A DNA stretch of 7,553 nucleotides from Alphaproteobacteria bacterium (GCA_030746295.1 JASLMY010000242.1:1-7553); one strand, 5' to 3'. Counted from the stretch's first letter, positions 1 through 6,405 are shown. A program made the numbers and translations. The notes: generated by a model from the sequence alone, not told the origin.

Positions 1-875
1 AGAAGCGTGCCCCCGGCGCCGTGGACGATGCACTTTGGCTGACCCGTTGTGCCCGACGAATAGAGAATGTAGAGCGGCGCGTTGAAGGGCATGCTCTCGT
101 AAACGATTTCGCCGGCTGAATATGGGGCGATGAAGTCGGCGAGGTGGCTCGCCGCGCCCAGGCCGTCGAGGGCGGCGTGCGCCTCCGTGTAGGGCACGAC
201 GACGGTCTGGATCAGGCTCGGCAGCCGGGAGACGATCTCGCCCGCCTTGGTGAGCGTCTCGAAGCGCCTGCCGTTGTAGAAATAGCCGTCTGCGACGAAC
301 AGCAGCTTGGGCTCGATCTGGCCGAAGCGGTCGAGCACGCCGGCGACGCCGAAATCGGGCGAGCAGGAAGACCAGATGGCGCCGATGCTGGCCGTCGCCA
401 GCATCGCCATCGTCGTCTCCGGCAGGTTGGGCAGGAAGGCGGCGACCCGGTCGCCGGCACGCACGCCGGCGGCCCGCATCGCCTGGGCCAGGCGGGAGAC
501 GGTGTCGTGAAGCTCCCGGTGGCTCACCTGACGGCGGACCTCGGCCTCGCCCCAGAAGACCATCGCCAGGCCATCGTCCTGTCGGCGCAAGAGGTTCCGG
601 GCGAAGTTGAGCCGGGCATCGGGGAACCAACGGGCGCCCGGCATCTGGTCGCGGTTCTCGACGATGCGCGCACCACGGTCCTCGGCGATGACGCCGAGTT
701 CGTCCCAGACCGTGAGCCAGAAGTCCTCGGACCGCGCGATCGACCAACAGTGCAGGCCCTCGAAGTCGTCGACCGCTACGTCCCAACGCTCGGCGACGCG
801 GGCCATGAAGCGGCTGACGTTGGTCGCCTCGATTTGCGCCTTCGAGGGCTGCCAGAGCGGTGTCTCGTCGCCCAT
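1..875 (-). CDS. aacS: Acetoacetyl-CoA synthetase, N-terminal part (runs off left edge)
   Basis: This enzyme activates acetoacetate with ATP and CoA to acetoacetyl-CoA, AMP and pyrophosphate in the cytoplasm, feeding ketone-body or polyhydroxybutyrate-derived carbon into central metabolism. The frame is open from ATG 875-873 to the window edge, giving 291 codons of a family usually near 650 residues. The N-terminus begins [20 protein letters not shown] and continues with an [19 protein letters not shown] segment, both typical of this enzyme and not of plain acetyl-CoA synthetase. The [14 protein letters not shown] block is a further family hallmark. The adenylation P-loop is [20 protein letters not shown] from residue 272, and the [11 protein letters not shown] continuation is again specific to acetoacetyl-CoA synthetases. 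AGGAGAG lies a few bases upstream of the ATG and supports this start. The gene is divergent from the permease at 999. The C-terminal domain with the catalytic lysine is outside the window. The opposite strand has a long open frame here, which is only a GC-driven shadow. Confidence 0.93.
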   Translation of the reverse strand, partial: MGDETPLWQPSKAQIEATNVSRFMARVAERWDVAVDDFEGLHCWSIARSEDFWLTVWDELGVIAEDRGARIVENRDQMPGARWFPDARLNFARNLLRRQDDGLAMVFWGEAEVRRQVSHRELHDTVSRLAQAMRAAGVRAGDRVAAFLPNLPETTMAMLATASIGAIWSSCSPDFGVAGVLDRFGQIEPKLLFVADGYFYNGRRFETLTKAGEIVSRLPSLIQTVVVPYTEAHAALDGLGAASHLADFIAPYSAGEIVYESMPFNAPLYILYSSGTTGQPKCIVHGAGGTL

Positions 876-908
876 TTCTCTCTCCTGCTCCACGACGGTT
901 GCAGTATC

Positions 909-928
909 GCGCCGTCGCCCGACGGCGC
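909..928. promoter_or_regulatory. Perfect 9-bp dyad in divergent promoter region, possible operator
   Basis: GCGCCGTCG is followed by two bases and then its exact reverse complement CGACGGCGC. It sits in the 123-base gap between the divergent acetoacetyl-CoA synthetase and permease genes, 34 bases upstream of the synthetase start and 71 bases upstream of the permease start. Its position suits an operator serving one or both promoters. There is no T-tract, so a terminator is unlikely. In DNA this GC-rich such a dyad can occur by chance, and no regulator can be assigned. Confidence 0.35.
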
Positions 929-998
929 CAAGCCGAGACTGGGTGCGGGCCGTGAGGGCTGGCGTCGGCGGGGCCGAGTTCCTAGACTCAAGCCCTCC

Positions 999-1901
999 AT
1001 GCCCGATTCTTTTTCCGTCCGCTTCGTCGGCCATCTCGGCCGACTGGCGCCCAACGTGCAGGGGGCGTTGTGGGTGCTGGCGGCGGCGCTGGCCTTCACG
1101 ACCATGGGCACGATCGTCAAGATCCTCGGCCGCGACTTCGATTCCTGGCAGCTCGCCTTCTTCCGCGCCCTCTTCGGCCTGATGGCGGTGCTGCCCTTCA
1201 TCGCCCGGGTCGGCTGGGGTGCGGTCAAGACCCGGCGCCTGCCGCTGCACCTGATGCGTGCCTTCGGCGGTGCTGCCGCCATGTTCTGCGGCTACTACAC
1301 GCTAACCCATCTCGCTTTCGCCGACGCCGTCTCGATCAGCTATGCCCGCACCCTCTTCCTGATCCCGCTGGCGGTGCTGTTCCTGGGTGAGGTCGTCCGG
1401 GGCCGGCGCTGGACGGCGACGGCGATCGGATTCCTGGGCGTCGTCATCATGGTGCGGCCCGCGGGTGAGATCGAGCCCGCCACCTTCGTCGCCATCCTGG
1501 GCGCTTTCCTGGTCGCCGCGGTGACGGTGATGATCAAGAAATTGAGCCAGACCGAGCGGCCGGAGACGCTGATCTTCTATTTCGGCTGCATCTCGACGAC
1601 GCTGGCGCTGATCCCGGCGCTCATGGTCTGGCGCGGGCCGACGCCGGCGGAGCTGGCGCTCTTGATGCTGATGGGGGCGGCCGGGGCCGCCGGCCAATAC
1701 TGCATGATCCGGGGCTACAAGGTCGGCGAGGCGACCGCCGTCATCCCCTTCGACTACGCCCGCCTGCTGCTGGCCGGCATCGTCGGCTACCTCGTCTTCG
1801 CCGAGGCGCCGGATCTCTGGACGATCCTCGGCGCCTGCGTCATCGTCGCCTCGACCCTCTACATCGCGCTACGCGAGGCCCGCCTCGCGCGGCGCCGGTA
1901 G
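999..1901 (+). CDS. EamA/DMT-family inner-membrane transporter
   Basis: This is a 300-residue drug/metabolite transporter-superfamily permease, the usual length for the ten-helix, two-EamA-repeat architecture. It has alternating hydrophobic segments throughout, for example WVLAAALAFTTMGTIVKIL (about residues 25-43), a helix near 50-68, LFLIPLAVLFLGEVV near 118-132 and ATAIGFLGVVIMVRP just after. The second repeat starts near residue 150 and ends in TILGACVIVASTLYIALREA. The end of the first repeat, with the glutamate of FLGE, is characteristic of EamA proteins. A basic tail (REARLARRR) is consistent with a cytoplasmic C-terminus. The ATG at 999 was chosen because it gives the normal N-terminus; the frame is open far upstream, but that region is the antisense of the acetoacetyl-CoA synthetase. 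No strong ribosome-binding site is visible. The substrate cannot be told from sequence; relatives export amino acids or metabolites, or import riboflavin or S-adenosylmethionine. It is not obviously linked in function to its neighbours. Confidence 0.9.
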   Translation: MPDSFSVRFVGHLGRLAPNVQGALWVLAAALAFTTMGTIVKILGRDFDSWQLAFFRALFGLMAVLPFIARVGWGAVKTRRLPLHLMRAFGGAAAMFCGYYTLTHLAFADAVSISYARTLFLIPLAVLFLGEVVRGRRWTATAIGFLGVVIMVRPAGEIEPATFVAILGAFLVAAVTVMIKKLSQTERPETLIFYFGCISTTLALIPALMVWRGPTPAELALLMLMGAAGAAGQYCMIRGYKVGEATAVIPFDYARLLLAGIVGYLVFAEAPDLWTILGACVIVASTLYIALREARLARRR

Positions 1902-1907
1902 CGCTGT

Positions 1908-1923
1908 TTCGACTTGCGTCGAA
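1908..1923 (+). terminator. Weak hairpin after permease stop, possible terminator
   Basis: TTCGAC and GTCGAA form a 6-bp stem with a four-base TTGC loop, starting seven bases after the permease stop codon and followed by TTGT. The placement fits transcription termination. The stem is short and the T-tract is poor, so this is a tentative call. Confidence 0.3.
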
Positions 1924-1982
1924 TTGTCGGGCCGCGGAGAACTCCGACCGGCAGTCCGAACGTGTTGGCTACATTCACCCCA

Positions 1983-2075
1983 CGTCATGCCCGCGGAAAC
2001 GGGCGTGCAGTAAGTCGTTGCGAATAATGAGCAATATAGGATTCAGTCTGGATTTCCGCGTGCGCTGGAATGACG
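1983..2075. repeat. 93-bp imperfect palindromic intergenic repeat (REP/MITE-like)
   Basis: The element opens with CGTCATGCCCGCGGAAACGG and closes with a degenerate inverted copy ending in TGGAATGACG, so the outermost CGTCAT and ATGACG are exact reverse complements. Each arm also contains a GGAAA core followed by a CAG or CTG turn (GCGGAAACGGGCGTGCAG on the left, CTGGATTTCCGCG on the right). A small internal hairpin, GCCCG-CGGAAA-CGGGC, spans 1989-2004. The centre is relatively AT-rich. From memory, this CGTCATGCCCGCG...GGAATGACG form resembles dispersed palindromic repeats common between genes in proteobacterial genomes, including alphaproteobacteria. It lies between two convergent genes, the usual place for such elements. 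It has no coding capacity. Confidence 0.65.
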
Positions 2076-2103
2076 ATTGGGGCAAACGCTCGTTTTTCGG
2101 CTG

Positions 2104-2116
2104 CCGGCCAGGCCGG
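2104..2116. other. CCGGCC-A-GGCCGG perfect dyad downstream of response regulator
   Basis: A 6-bp perfect stem with a one-base centre lies 8 bases beyond the response-regulator stop codon on the minus strand. It could contribute to transcript termination or 3'-end stability. On the minus strand it is not followed by a T-tract, so it is not a convincing intrinsic terminator. Confidence 0.25.
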
Positions 2117-2123
2117 TGTTGGC

Positions 2124-2864
2124 TCAGGCCTGCGTCACCTTGGGCGTGAAGACGTAGCCGACGCCTCGCACGGTCTTGATCAGCTCGGGCTTGGAGGGGT
2201 TGCGCTCGATCTTGGCGCGCAACCGGCGGACCTGGCAGTCCATTGTGCGGTCGTAGGGCGACCAGGCGCGGCCCGCCACCTGGTCCATCAGTTGATCGCG
2301 GTTGAGGACACGGCCGGCGCTCTTGACGAGCGTGAGCAGCAAATTGAACTCGCCGGTGGTCAGCGCCACCGTCCCCCGGTCGGCAGCGGCGAGTTCGCGC
2401 TTGGCGGCGTCGAGCCGCCAGCCGGCGAAATCGAATATCTGGCCGTCGTCACCGGCCAGTGCCGTGGGCTCGGCCTCGACGACGGGTTGGTCTTCGCGCC
2501 GCCGCCGCAAGACGCTCCTGATGCGGGCCAGCACCTCGCGCAGGTGAAACGGCTTGACGATGTAGTCGTCGGCGCCGACTTCGAGGCCGATGACCCGGTC
2601 CAGCATCTTGCCCTTGCCGCTGAGGATGATGATGGGGAGGTCCGAGTGCTGGCGCAGATCACGGGCCAGCGTCAGCCCGTCCTCGCCCGGTAGCACCAGG
2701 TCCAAAAGCACGAGCGAGATCCGGTCCTCGTCCAAGGCCCGGCGCATCTCGCTGCCGTCGGCCGCCTCGACGACCTCGAAGCCCTCGCGCGTCAGATAAC
2801 GATCGAGAAGGCGGCGGACTCGAGGATCGTCGTCCACCACCAGTATTCGCGTCGATCCGGTCAT
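2124..2864 (-). CDS. OmpR/PhoB-family two-component response regulator
   Basis: This 246-residue cytoplasmic transcription factor has an N-terminal receiver domain (about residues 5-120) and a C-terminal winged-helix DNA-binding domain (about 145-240). The receiver has the acidic pocket Asp11-Asp12-Asp13, the phospho-acceptor Asp55 in LVLLDLVLPGEDG, the switch Ser82 in IIILSGKG, and Lys104 in DDYIVKPF. The output domain shows LTTGEFNLLLTLV, then the recognition region with VRRLRAKIERNP, and ends with the classic IKTVRGVGYVF hairpin. Length and layout match a complete OmpR-type regulator. The ATG at 2864 starts just before the first beta strand, and a stop lies upstream in the same frame before any other start codon. 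No clear Shine-Dalgarno sequence precedes it, which is a little odd. No histidine kinase is adjacent, so the partner and the signal are unknown. Phased GTGAC repeats upstream suggest autoregulation. It is divergent from the Crp/Fnr regulator. Confidence 0.95.
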   Translation of the reverse strand: MTGSTRILVVDDDPRVRRLLDRYLTREGFEVVEAADGSEMRRALDEDRISLVLLDLVLPGEDGLTLARDLRQHSDLPIIILSGKGKMLDRVIGLEVGADDYIVKPFHLREVLARIRSVLRRRREDQPVVEAEPTALAGDDGQIFDFAGWRLDAAKRELAAADRGTVALTTGEFNLLLTLVKSAGRVLNRDQLMDQVAGRAWSPYDRTMDCQVRRLRAKIERNPSKPELIKTVRGVGYVFTPKVTQA

Positions 2865-2897
2865 TTCGAAGCGCGGTGCCGCCGCATACGCCGTCCG

Positions 2898-2923
2898 GTC
2901 ACAGTTAAGTCACTTTCCGTCAC
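2898..2923 (-). promoter_or_regulatory. Three phased GTGAC direct repeats, candidate response-regulator box
   Basis: On the minus strand GTGAC occurs three times, at 2923-2919, 2913-2909 and 2902-2898, with starts 10 and 11 bases apart, about one helical turn. OmpR/PhoB-type regulators bind tandem direct repeats with about 10-11 bp periodicity. The array lies 34 to 59 bases upstream of the start codon of such a regulator. Self-regulation is the simplest inference; control of the divergent Crp/Fnr gene from the same 169-base gap is also possible. A fourth GTGAC, on the plus strand at 2962-2966, lies nearer to that gene. Confidence 0.5.
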
Positions 2924-3023
2924 ACAATGATACAAGAAGATCGGCACCCCGCCATCCCGCAGTGACAAAGCGACCCTACTCTCTTTCCTAGAAACGGGCA
3001 CGCGCCCGACACGTCGGTCGGAT

Positions 3024-3028
3024 GGAGG
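3024..3028 (+). promoter_or_regulatory. Shine-Dalgarno site deciding the regulator start
   Basis: GGAGG, within GGAGGGG, is followed by five bases and then ATG 3034. The upstream in-frame ATG at 3022 overlaps this motif, so translation from 3034 is favoured. Confidence 0.6.
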
Positions 3029-3033
3029 GGAAA

Positions 3034-3762
3034 ATGCTAGCATCCGTCACTGCCAGAAGCGAAGTTGCCAAAGAAACCAAGTGCGCCACGCCGGTGATCT
3101 GCGACGGCCTGGACCTCGGCGAAGTGGATCGGCTGGTCTCGATGGCGAGACAGCGCGAGCTTCGCGCCAAGGCGACGCTCTTTTTCGAGATGGACCCCGC
3201 CAAGCACGTCTACGAGGTCACTGCGGGCATCTTGAAGCTCTATCGTCTGACTTCGGACGGGCGTCGGCAGATCACGGGCTTCGTCTATCCCGGCCAGTTT
3301 TTGGGCTTGACGCAGGCCGGTTGCCACGTCGCGACCGCCGAGGCCGTTACGCCCGTCACCGTCTGGTGCTATCCGCGCGAGCGCCTGGAGGCGCTGATCG
3401 ACGAGATGCCGAGCCTGGCCAGGCGCCTCCTACAACTCGCCAACGACGAGTTGTTGAGCGCCCAGAACCAGATCCTCTGGCTCGGCCGCAAGAACACGCT
3501 GGAGCGGGTCGGCGCCTTCCTGCTGCAACTGGCCGAGCGGGTTCGGGCCGGCGGCGGCGACCCGCGGCAGCTGCACCTGCCGATGTCCCGCACCGACATC
3601 GCCGACTACCTGGGGTTGACCGTCGAGACCGTCAGCCGGACCTTCACGCGACTGAGGAAGATGGGGGCGATCAGCCTCGGCGACAGCGGCCGCCATGTCG
3701 AATGCGACCTCGACTGGCTGCGCCGCCTGACCGATGCCGAGGACGGTCCGACTGTGCACTGA
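3034..3762 (+). CDS. Crp/Fnr-family transcriptional regulator (FNR/FixK-like)
   Basis: This 242-residue regulator has an N-terminal cyclic-nucleotide-binding-like sensor fold, a long dimerisation helix and a C-terminal winged helix. The sensor contains GRRQITGFVYPGQFLGL, which resembles the FNR/FixK branch rather than Crp. The helix-turn-helix (about residues 184-211, MSRTDIADYLGLTVETVSRT) carries Glu198, Ser201 and Arg202 in the E-x-x-S-R arrangement that FNR uses to read TTGAT half-sites. Cysteines occur at 17, 23, 97 and 112. The C-x5-C pair at 17/23 and Cys112 align by position with three of the four iron-sulphur ligands of E. coli FNR, but the first N-terminal cysteine is absent, so oxygen sensing is uncertain. 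ATG 3034 was chosen because GGAGG at 3024-3028 sits 5 bases before it; ATG 3022 is in frame, would add four residues and lacks such a site. It is a single-gene unit, closed by an intrinsic terminator and followed by the ligase-E1 operon, which it could regulate. Confidence 0.92.
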   Translation: MLASVTARSEVAKETKCATPVICDGLDLGEVDRLVSMARQRELRAKATLFFEMDPAKHVYEVTAGILKLYRLTSDGRRQITGFVYPGQFLGLTQAGCHVATAEAVTPVTVWCYPRERLEALIDEMPSLARRLLQLANDELLSAQNQILWLGRKNTLERVGAFLLQLAERVRAGGGDPRQLHLPMSRTDIADYLGLTVETVSRTFTRLRKMGAISLGDSGRHVECDLDWLRRLTDAEDGPTVH

Positions 3763-3774
3763 GGCGATAGGTCG

Positions 3775-3790
3775 GCCGCCTTCGGGCGGC
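3775..3790 (+). terminator. UUCG-capped hairpin after regulator gene
   Basis: GCCGCC-TTCG-GGCGGC forms a 6-bp GC stem closed by the very stable C(UUCG)G tetraloop, 12 bases after the regulator stop codon. No T-tract follows. It probably stabilises the 3' end or assists the stronger hairpin just downstream. Confidence 0.5.
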
Positions 3791-3801
3791 GTTGCCTGCG
3801 C

Positions 3802-3829
3802 AAGGGGGACATGCCATCGTCCCCCTTTT
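3802..3829 (+). terminator. Rho-independent terminator
   Basis: GGGGGAC (3804-3810), an eight-base loop and GTCCCCC (3819-3825) make a perfect 7-bp stem, directly followed by TTTT and preceded by AA that can extend the pairing. This is the classic intrinsic-terminator form. It closes the Crp/Fnr regulator transcript. It lies only 34 bases before the likely GTG start of the ligase gene, so the downstream operon depends on read-through, or on a promoter that overlaps or precedes this hairpin. Confidence 0.85.
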
Positions 3830-3863
3830 CGTTTCTGCGCCGGTGGGAGAGCGGAGCAAGGCA

Positions 3864-5387
3864 GTGTTCGACGTCGGAGGCGGGTTCATCGCCGCCGTGG
3901 AACGCGACCCGAAGGCGCTGGCGGTGGTCGACGGCACACGGCGGCAAAACTACGGTGACTGGTACCGGGACATCCGGCGCCTCGTCGGCGGCCTCGATGG
4001 CCTCGGCCTTCGCCACGGCGACCACCTGCTGATCGCGCTGCAGAACACCTGGGAGATGGCGAGCCTGCATTGGGCCTGCCAATTGGCCGGGATCGTGGCG
4101 ACGCCGGTGAACTGGCGCCTGACGCCCGAGGAGATGGACTATTTCCTCGAGGATTCTGGCGCCAAGGCGATGGTCTTCCAGGCCGAGACGGCCGAGGCGA
4201 CGGGGCAATCAGCACGGGCGGCCAAGCTACCGCGGATCGCAGTGGGTGCGGCCGAGGGCGGCAGCCACGCCTTCGAAGCCCTGCTCGATACCGCGCCGGT
4301 CGAGAATCTGCCCCGGGCGGGGCCTGAGGACCTCTCTTTAATGCTCTACACCTCGGGCACCACGGGCCGCGGCAAGGGGGTGCCGCGCCGGCACCGGGCC
4401 GAGCGGGCCGCCGGTCTCGCCCACGTCGCCCAAAACCTCTATCGCTTCGGCGAGGTGACCTTGGGCGTGATGCCGCTCTACCACACCATGGGGGTGCGCT
4501 CGCTACTGGCCATGGCGGCGATCAACGGCGCCTTCGTCTGCCTGCCCCGCTTCGATCCCGCCGGCGCGCTGGCGCTGATCGAGGCCGAGCGGATCACCAC
4601 CCTCTATCTGGTGCCGACCCTCTATCACGACCTGCTTGTCGAGGAGAGCTTCGCCGAGCGGGACCGCTCCTCGGTGCGCAAGCTCGGCTTCGCCGGGGCG
4701 CCGATGACCGAGGGGCTGATGCGCCGCCTCGATGCGGCCTTCAAGCCAGAGCTCTTCGTCAACCACTACGGCTCCTCCGAGATCTACACCTTCACCGTCG
4801 ACCAGCGCGCGGCGGCGAAGCCGGGCTCCGCCGGCAAGGCGGGCCTGAACCAGATCATCCGGGTGGTCGGCCTCGATGCGAGCGATCCGCAAGACGTGGT
4901 CGCGGCGGGCGAGGAGGGCCAGATTGTCGCCAGCCTGGCCGGCGACGAGGCTTTCGAGGGCTATCACCGGCGCGCGGACGCCGACGCGGCCGCGCTTCGC
5001 CAGGGCTGGTACTTCACCGGCGACGTCGGCCACTTCGATATCGACGGCGACCTCTTCGTCACCGGCCGGGTGGACGATATGATCATCACCGGCGGCGAGA
5101 ACGTGCTGCCGGTGGAGATCGAGAGCGTGCTGTCGCTGCACCCGGCGGTCGCCGAGGTCGCGGTTGCGGGACTCGCCGACGCGCGCCTGGGCCAGCAGGT
5201 CGCCGCCTTCGTCACCCGCCGCGAGGCGGTGACGGCCGAGGAATTGGACGCCTATTGCAAGGCCTCGGCACTCGCCAACTTCAAGCGGCCGCGCGAGTAT
5301 GTCTTCGTCAAGGCGGTGCCGAAATCGCCGGTCGGCAAGATCCTGAGGCGGATGCTGCTCGCCGGCGACTACGAGAGGGAGGATTGA
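3864..5387 (+). CDS. Acyl/aryl-CoA ligase, class I adenylate-forming enzyme
   Basis: This 507-residue ligase joins a carboxylic acid to CoA through an acyl-AMP intermediate. All core motifs are present: the P-loop YTSGTTGRGKG at about 162-172, YGSSEIYT at about 302-309, the TGD motif at 385-387, the hinge R-V-D-D-M-I at 402-407, and the catalytic lysine Lys492 in KSPVGKILRR near the C-terminus. Length and motif order fit the family. The P-loop has Gly170 where a proline is usual (TGRPKG). The GTG at 3864 was chosen: GGAG at 3853-3856 sits 7 bases upstream, and the frame's more upstream start codons fall in or near the terminator hairpin or give an atypical leader. Sequence style is closest to bacterial benzoate, 4-chlorobenzoate or 4-coumarate CoA ligases, but the acid used cannot be predicted. 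It is the first gene of an operon with the E1 alpha gene four bases downstream, so its product or substrate may relate to a 2-oxo acid or acetoin pathway. Confidence 0.9.
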   Translation: MFDVGGGFIAAVERDPKALAVVDGTRRQNYGDWYRDIRRLVGGLDGLGLRHGDHLLIALQNTWEMASLHWACQLAGIVATPVNWRLTPEEMDYFLEDSGAKAMVFQAETAEATGQSARAAKLPRIAVGAAEGGSHAFEALLDTAPVENLPRAGPEDLSLMLYTSGTTGRGKGVPRRHRAERAAGLAHVAQNLYRFGEVTLGVMPLYHTMGVRSLLAMAAINGAFVCLPRFDPAGALALIEAERITTLYLVPTLYHDLLVEESFAERDRSSVRKLGFAGAPMTEGLMRRLDAAFKPELFVNHYGSSEIYTFTVDQRAAAKPGSAGKAGLNQIIRVVGLDASDPQDVVAAGEEGQIVASLAGDEAFEGYHRRADADAAALRQGWYFTGDVGHFDIDGDLFVTGRVDDMIITGGENVLPVEIESVLSLHPAVAEVAVAGLADARLGQQVAAFVTRREAVTAEELDAYCKASALANFKRPREYVFVKAVPKSPVGKILRRMLLAGDYERED

Positions 5388-5391
5388 TGCG

Positions 5392-6405
5392 GTGACGCGC
5401 GAGGGCAACCTGGACGCCGGCGCGCTGGTCGAGATGTACCGGCGCATGCGTCTCATCCGCCGCTTCGAGGGCCGTGTCGTCGAGCTGATCGACGGCGGCG
5501 AGATCCGCGGCGTGGCGCACGAATATGTCGGCCAGGAGGCGGTCGCGGTCGGCGTCGCGGCCTCGTTGGATGCGGCCGACGTCATCACCTCGACCCATCG
5601 CGGCCACGGCCACATCCTGGCCAAGGGCGGCGACCCGGGGCGCATGTTCGCCGAGCTGATGGGCCGCGCCGACGGCTACAACAAGGGCCGGGGCGGCTCG
5701 ATGCACATCGCCGATTTGGGCCTCGGCATCTATGGTGCCAACGGCATCGTCGGCGCCGGCGCGCCGATGGCCTGCGGTGCTGCCCGGATGTTCAAGAACC
5801 GCGGCGAGGCCCGTGTCGCCGTGCCCTTCTTCGGCGACGGCGCCATCAACCAGGGCGTGGCGCTCGAATCCCTGAACCTGGCAGCGGTCTGGGAGCTGCC
5901 GGTGATCTTCGTCTGCGAGAACAACCGCTACGCCATCACGTCGCCGATATCCGAGATGGCGGTGGGCGAGCTCTACCGGCGGGCCGCCGCCTTCGGCTTG
6001 GCGGCCGAGGCGGTCGATGGCATGGACGTCACCGCCGTCGATGAGGCGATGCGCCGGGCCGTGGACCGGGCCCACGCGGGCGGTGGTGCCAGCTTCCTCG
6101 AATGCCGCACCTACCGCTTCTCGGGCCACTTCACCGCCGAGCGCTCCATGGCCTTCTCCTACCGCACGGAGGAGGAGATCGCCGCCTGGCGGGCCCGCGA
6201 CCCGCTGGAGCTGGCGGCCGGGCGCCTGGATGCCGAGGACGGCTGGGGCACGGGCGACCGGGAGACGATCGACGCCGAGGTCGAGGCGGCGCTCGACCAA
6301 GCGCTCGCCGTCGCCCGGGCCAGCCCCGCGCCGGCGGCGGAAACGGCGCTCGACCATATGTACGCCGAAACCTATCCGGGCTTCCCGGCGGGGGTGCTGG
6401 AATGA
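5392..6405 (+). CDS. TPP-dependent dehydrogenase E1 component, alpha subunit (acetoin/pyruvate dehydrogenase type)
   Basis: This 337-residue subunit belongs to the heterotetrameric 2-oxo acid or acetoin dehydrogenase E1, which decarboxylates or cleaves its substrate on thiamine pyrophosphate and passes the acyl group to a lipoyl E2. HEYVGQEAVAVGV lies near residues 43-55, STHRGHGHILAKGGDP near 67-82, and KGRGGSMHI near 98-106. The TPP/Mg motif begins GDGAINQG at 148-155 and ends ENNRYAI at 176-182. The distal loop (SGHFTAERSMAFSYRTEEEI) resembles bacterial acetoin/pyruvate E1 alpha proteins. Length is normal for the family and no lesion is visible. The GTG start at 5392 follows a purine-rich GAGAGGGAGG site ending 9 bases upstream; the ATG at 5387 hits a stop after two codons. 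The stop codon overlaps the E1 beta start as ATGA, indicating translational coupling. Substrate assignment between acetoin, pyruvate and other oxo acids is not possible from this window. Confidence 0.92.
   Translation: MTREGNLDAGALVEMYRRMRLIRRFEGRVVELIDGGEIRGVAHEYVGQEAVAVGVAASLDAADVITSTHRGHGHILAKGGDPGRMFAELMGRADGYNKGRGGSMHIADLGLGIYGANGIVGAGAPMACGAARMFKNRGEARVAVPFFGDGAINQGVALESLNLAAVWELPVIFVCENNRYAITSPISEMAVGELYRRAAAFGLAAEAVDGMDVTAVDEAMRRAVDRAHAGGGASFLECRTYRFSGHFTAERSMAFSYRTEEEIAAWRARDPLELAAGRLDAEDGWGTGDRETIDAEVEAALDQALAVARASPAPAAETALDHMYAETYPGFPAGVLE

Noticed and set aside
144..998. Long plus-strand open frame continuous with the permease, as if the permease had a 285-residue N-terminal domain
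   Set aside because: It lies antisense to a clear acetoacetyl-CoA synthetase whose motifs are unmistakable on the minus strand, and its translation is low-complexity and charged with no domain. GC-rich codon bias keeps the opposite frame open.
2865..3033. FNR-type box (TTGAT-N4-ATCAA) in the promoter of the Crp/Fnr gene
   Set aside because: Only loose partial matches such as TGATAC...AAGATC were found, which do not meet the consensus.
2861..3043. 60-residue minus-strand frame overlapping the start of the response regulator (ATGA-type overlap)
   Set aside because: It covers the divergent promoter region and the start of the Crp/Fnr gene, has no recognisable motif and no good ribosome-binding site. 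Probably chance.
3792..3863. Earlier in-frame starts for the ligase (TTG 3792, GTG 3843)
   Set aside because: TTG 3792 would translate through the terminator hairpin and adds an atypical leader. GTG 3843 lacks a well-placed ribosome-binding site. GTG 3864 has GGAG seven bases upstream and gives the usual N-terminus.
4503..6357. Long minus-strand open frames opposite the ligase and E1 alpha genes
   Set aside because: Both overlie genes with complete family motifs on the plus strand. The minus-strand translations are shadow sequences rich in Arg, Ala, Gly, Asp and His without domains.
6102..6401. Upstream extension of the E1 beta frame into the E1 alpha gene, which would make E1 beta about full length
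   Set aside because: The extra 100 residues are a shifted-frame reading of the E1 alpha C-terminus and do not resemble the missing E1 beta block. The real N-terminus (LTYLEALNEAL) begins at the ATG overlapping the E1 alpha stop.
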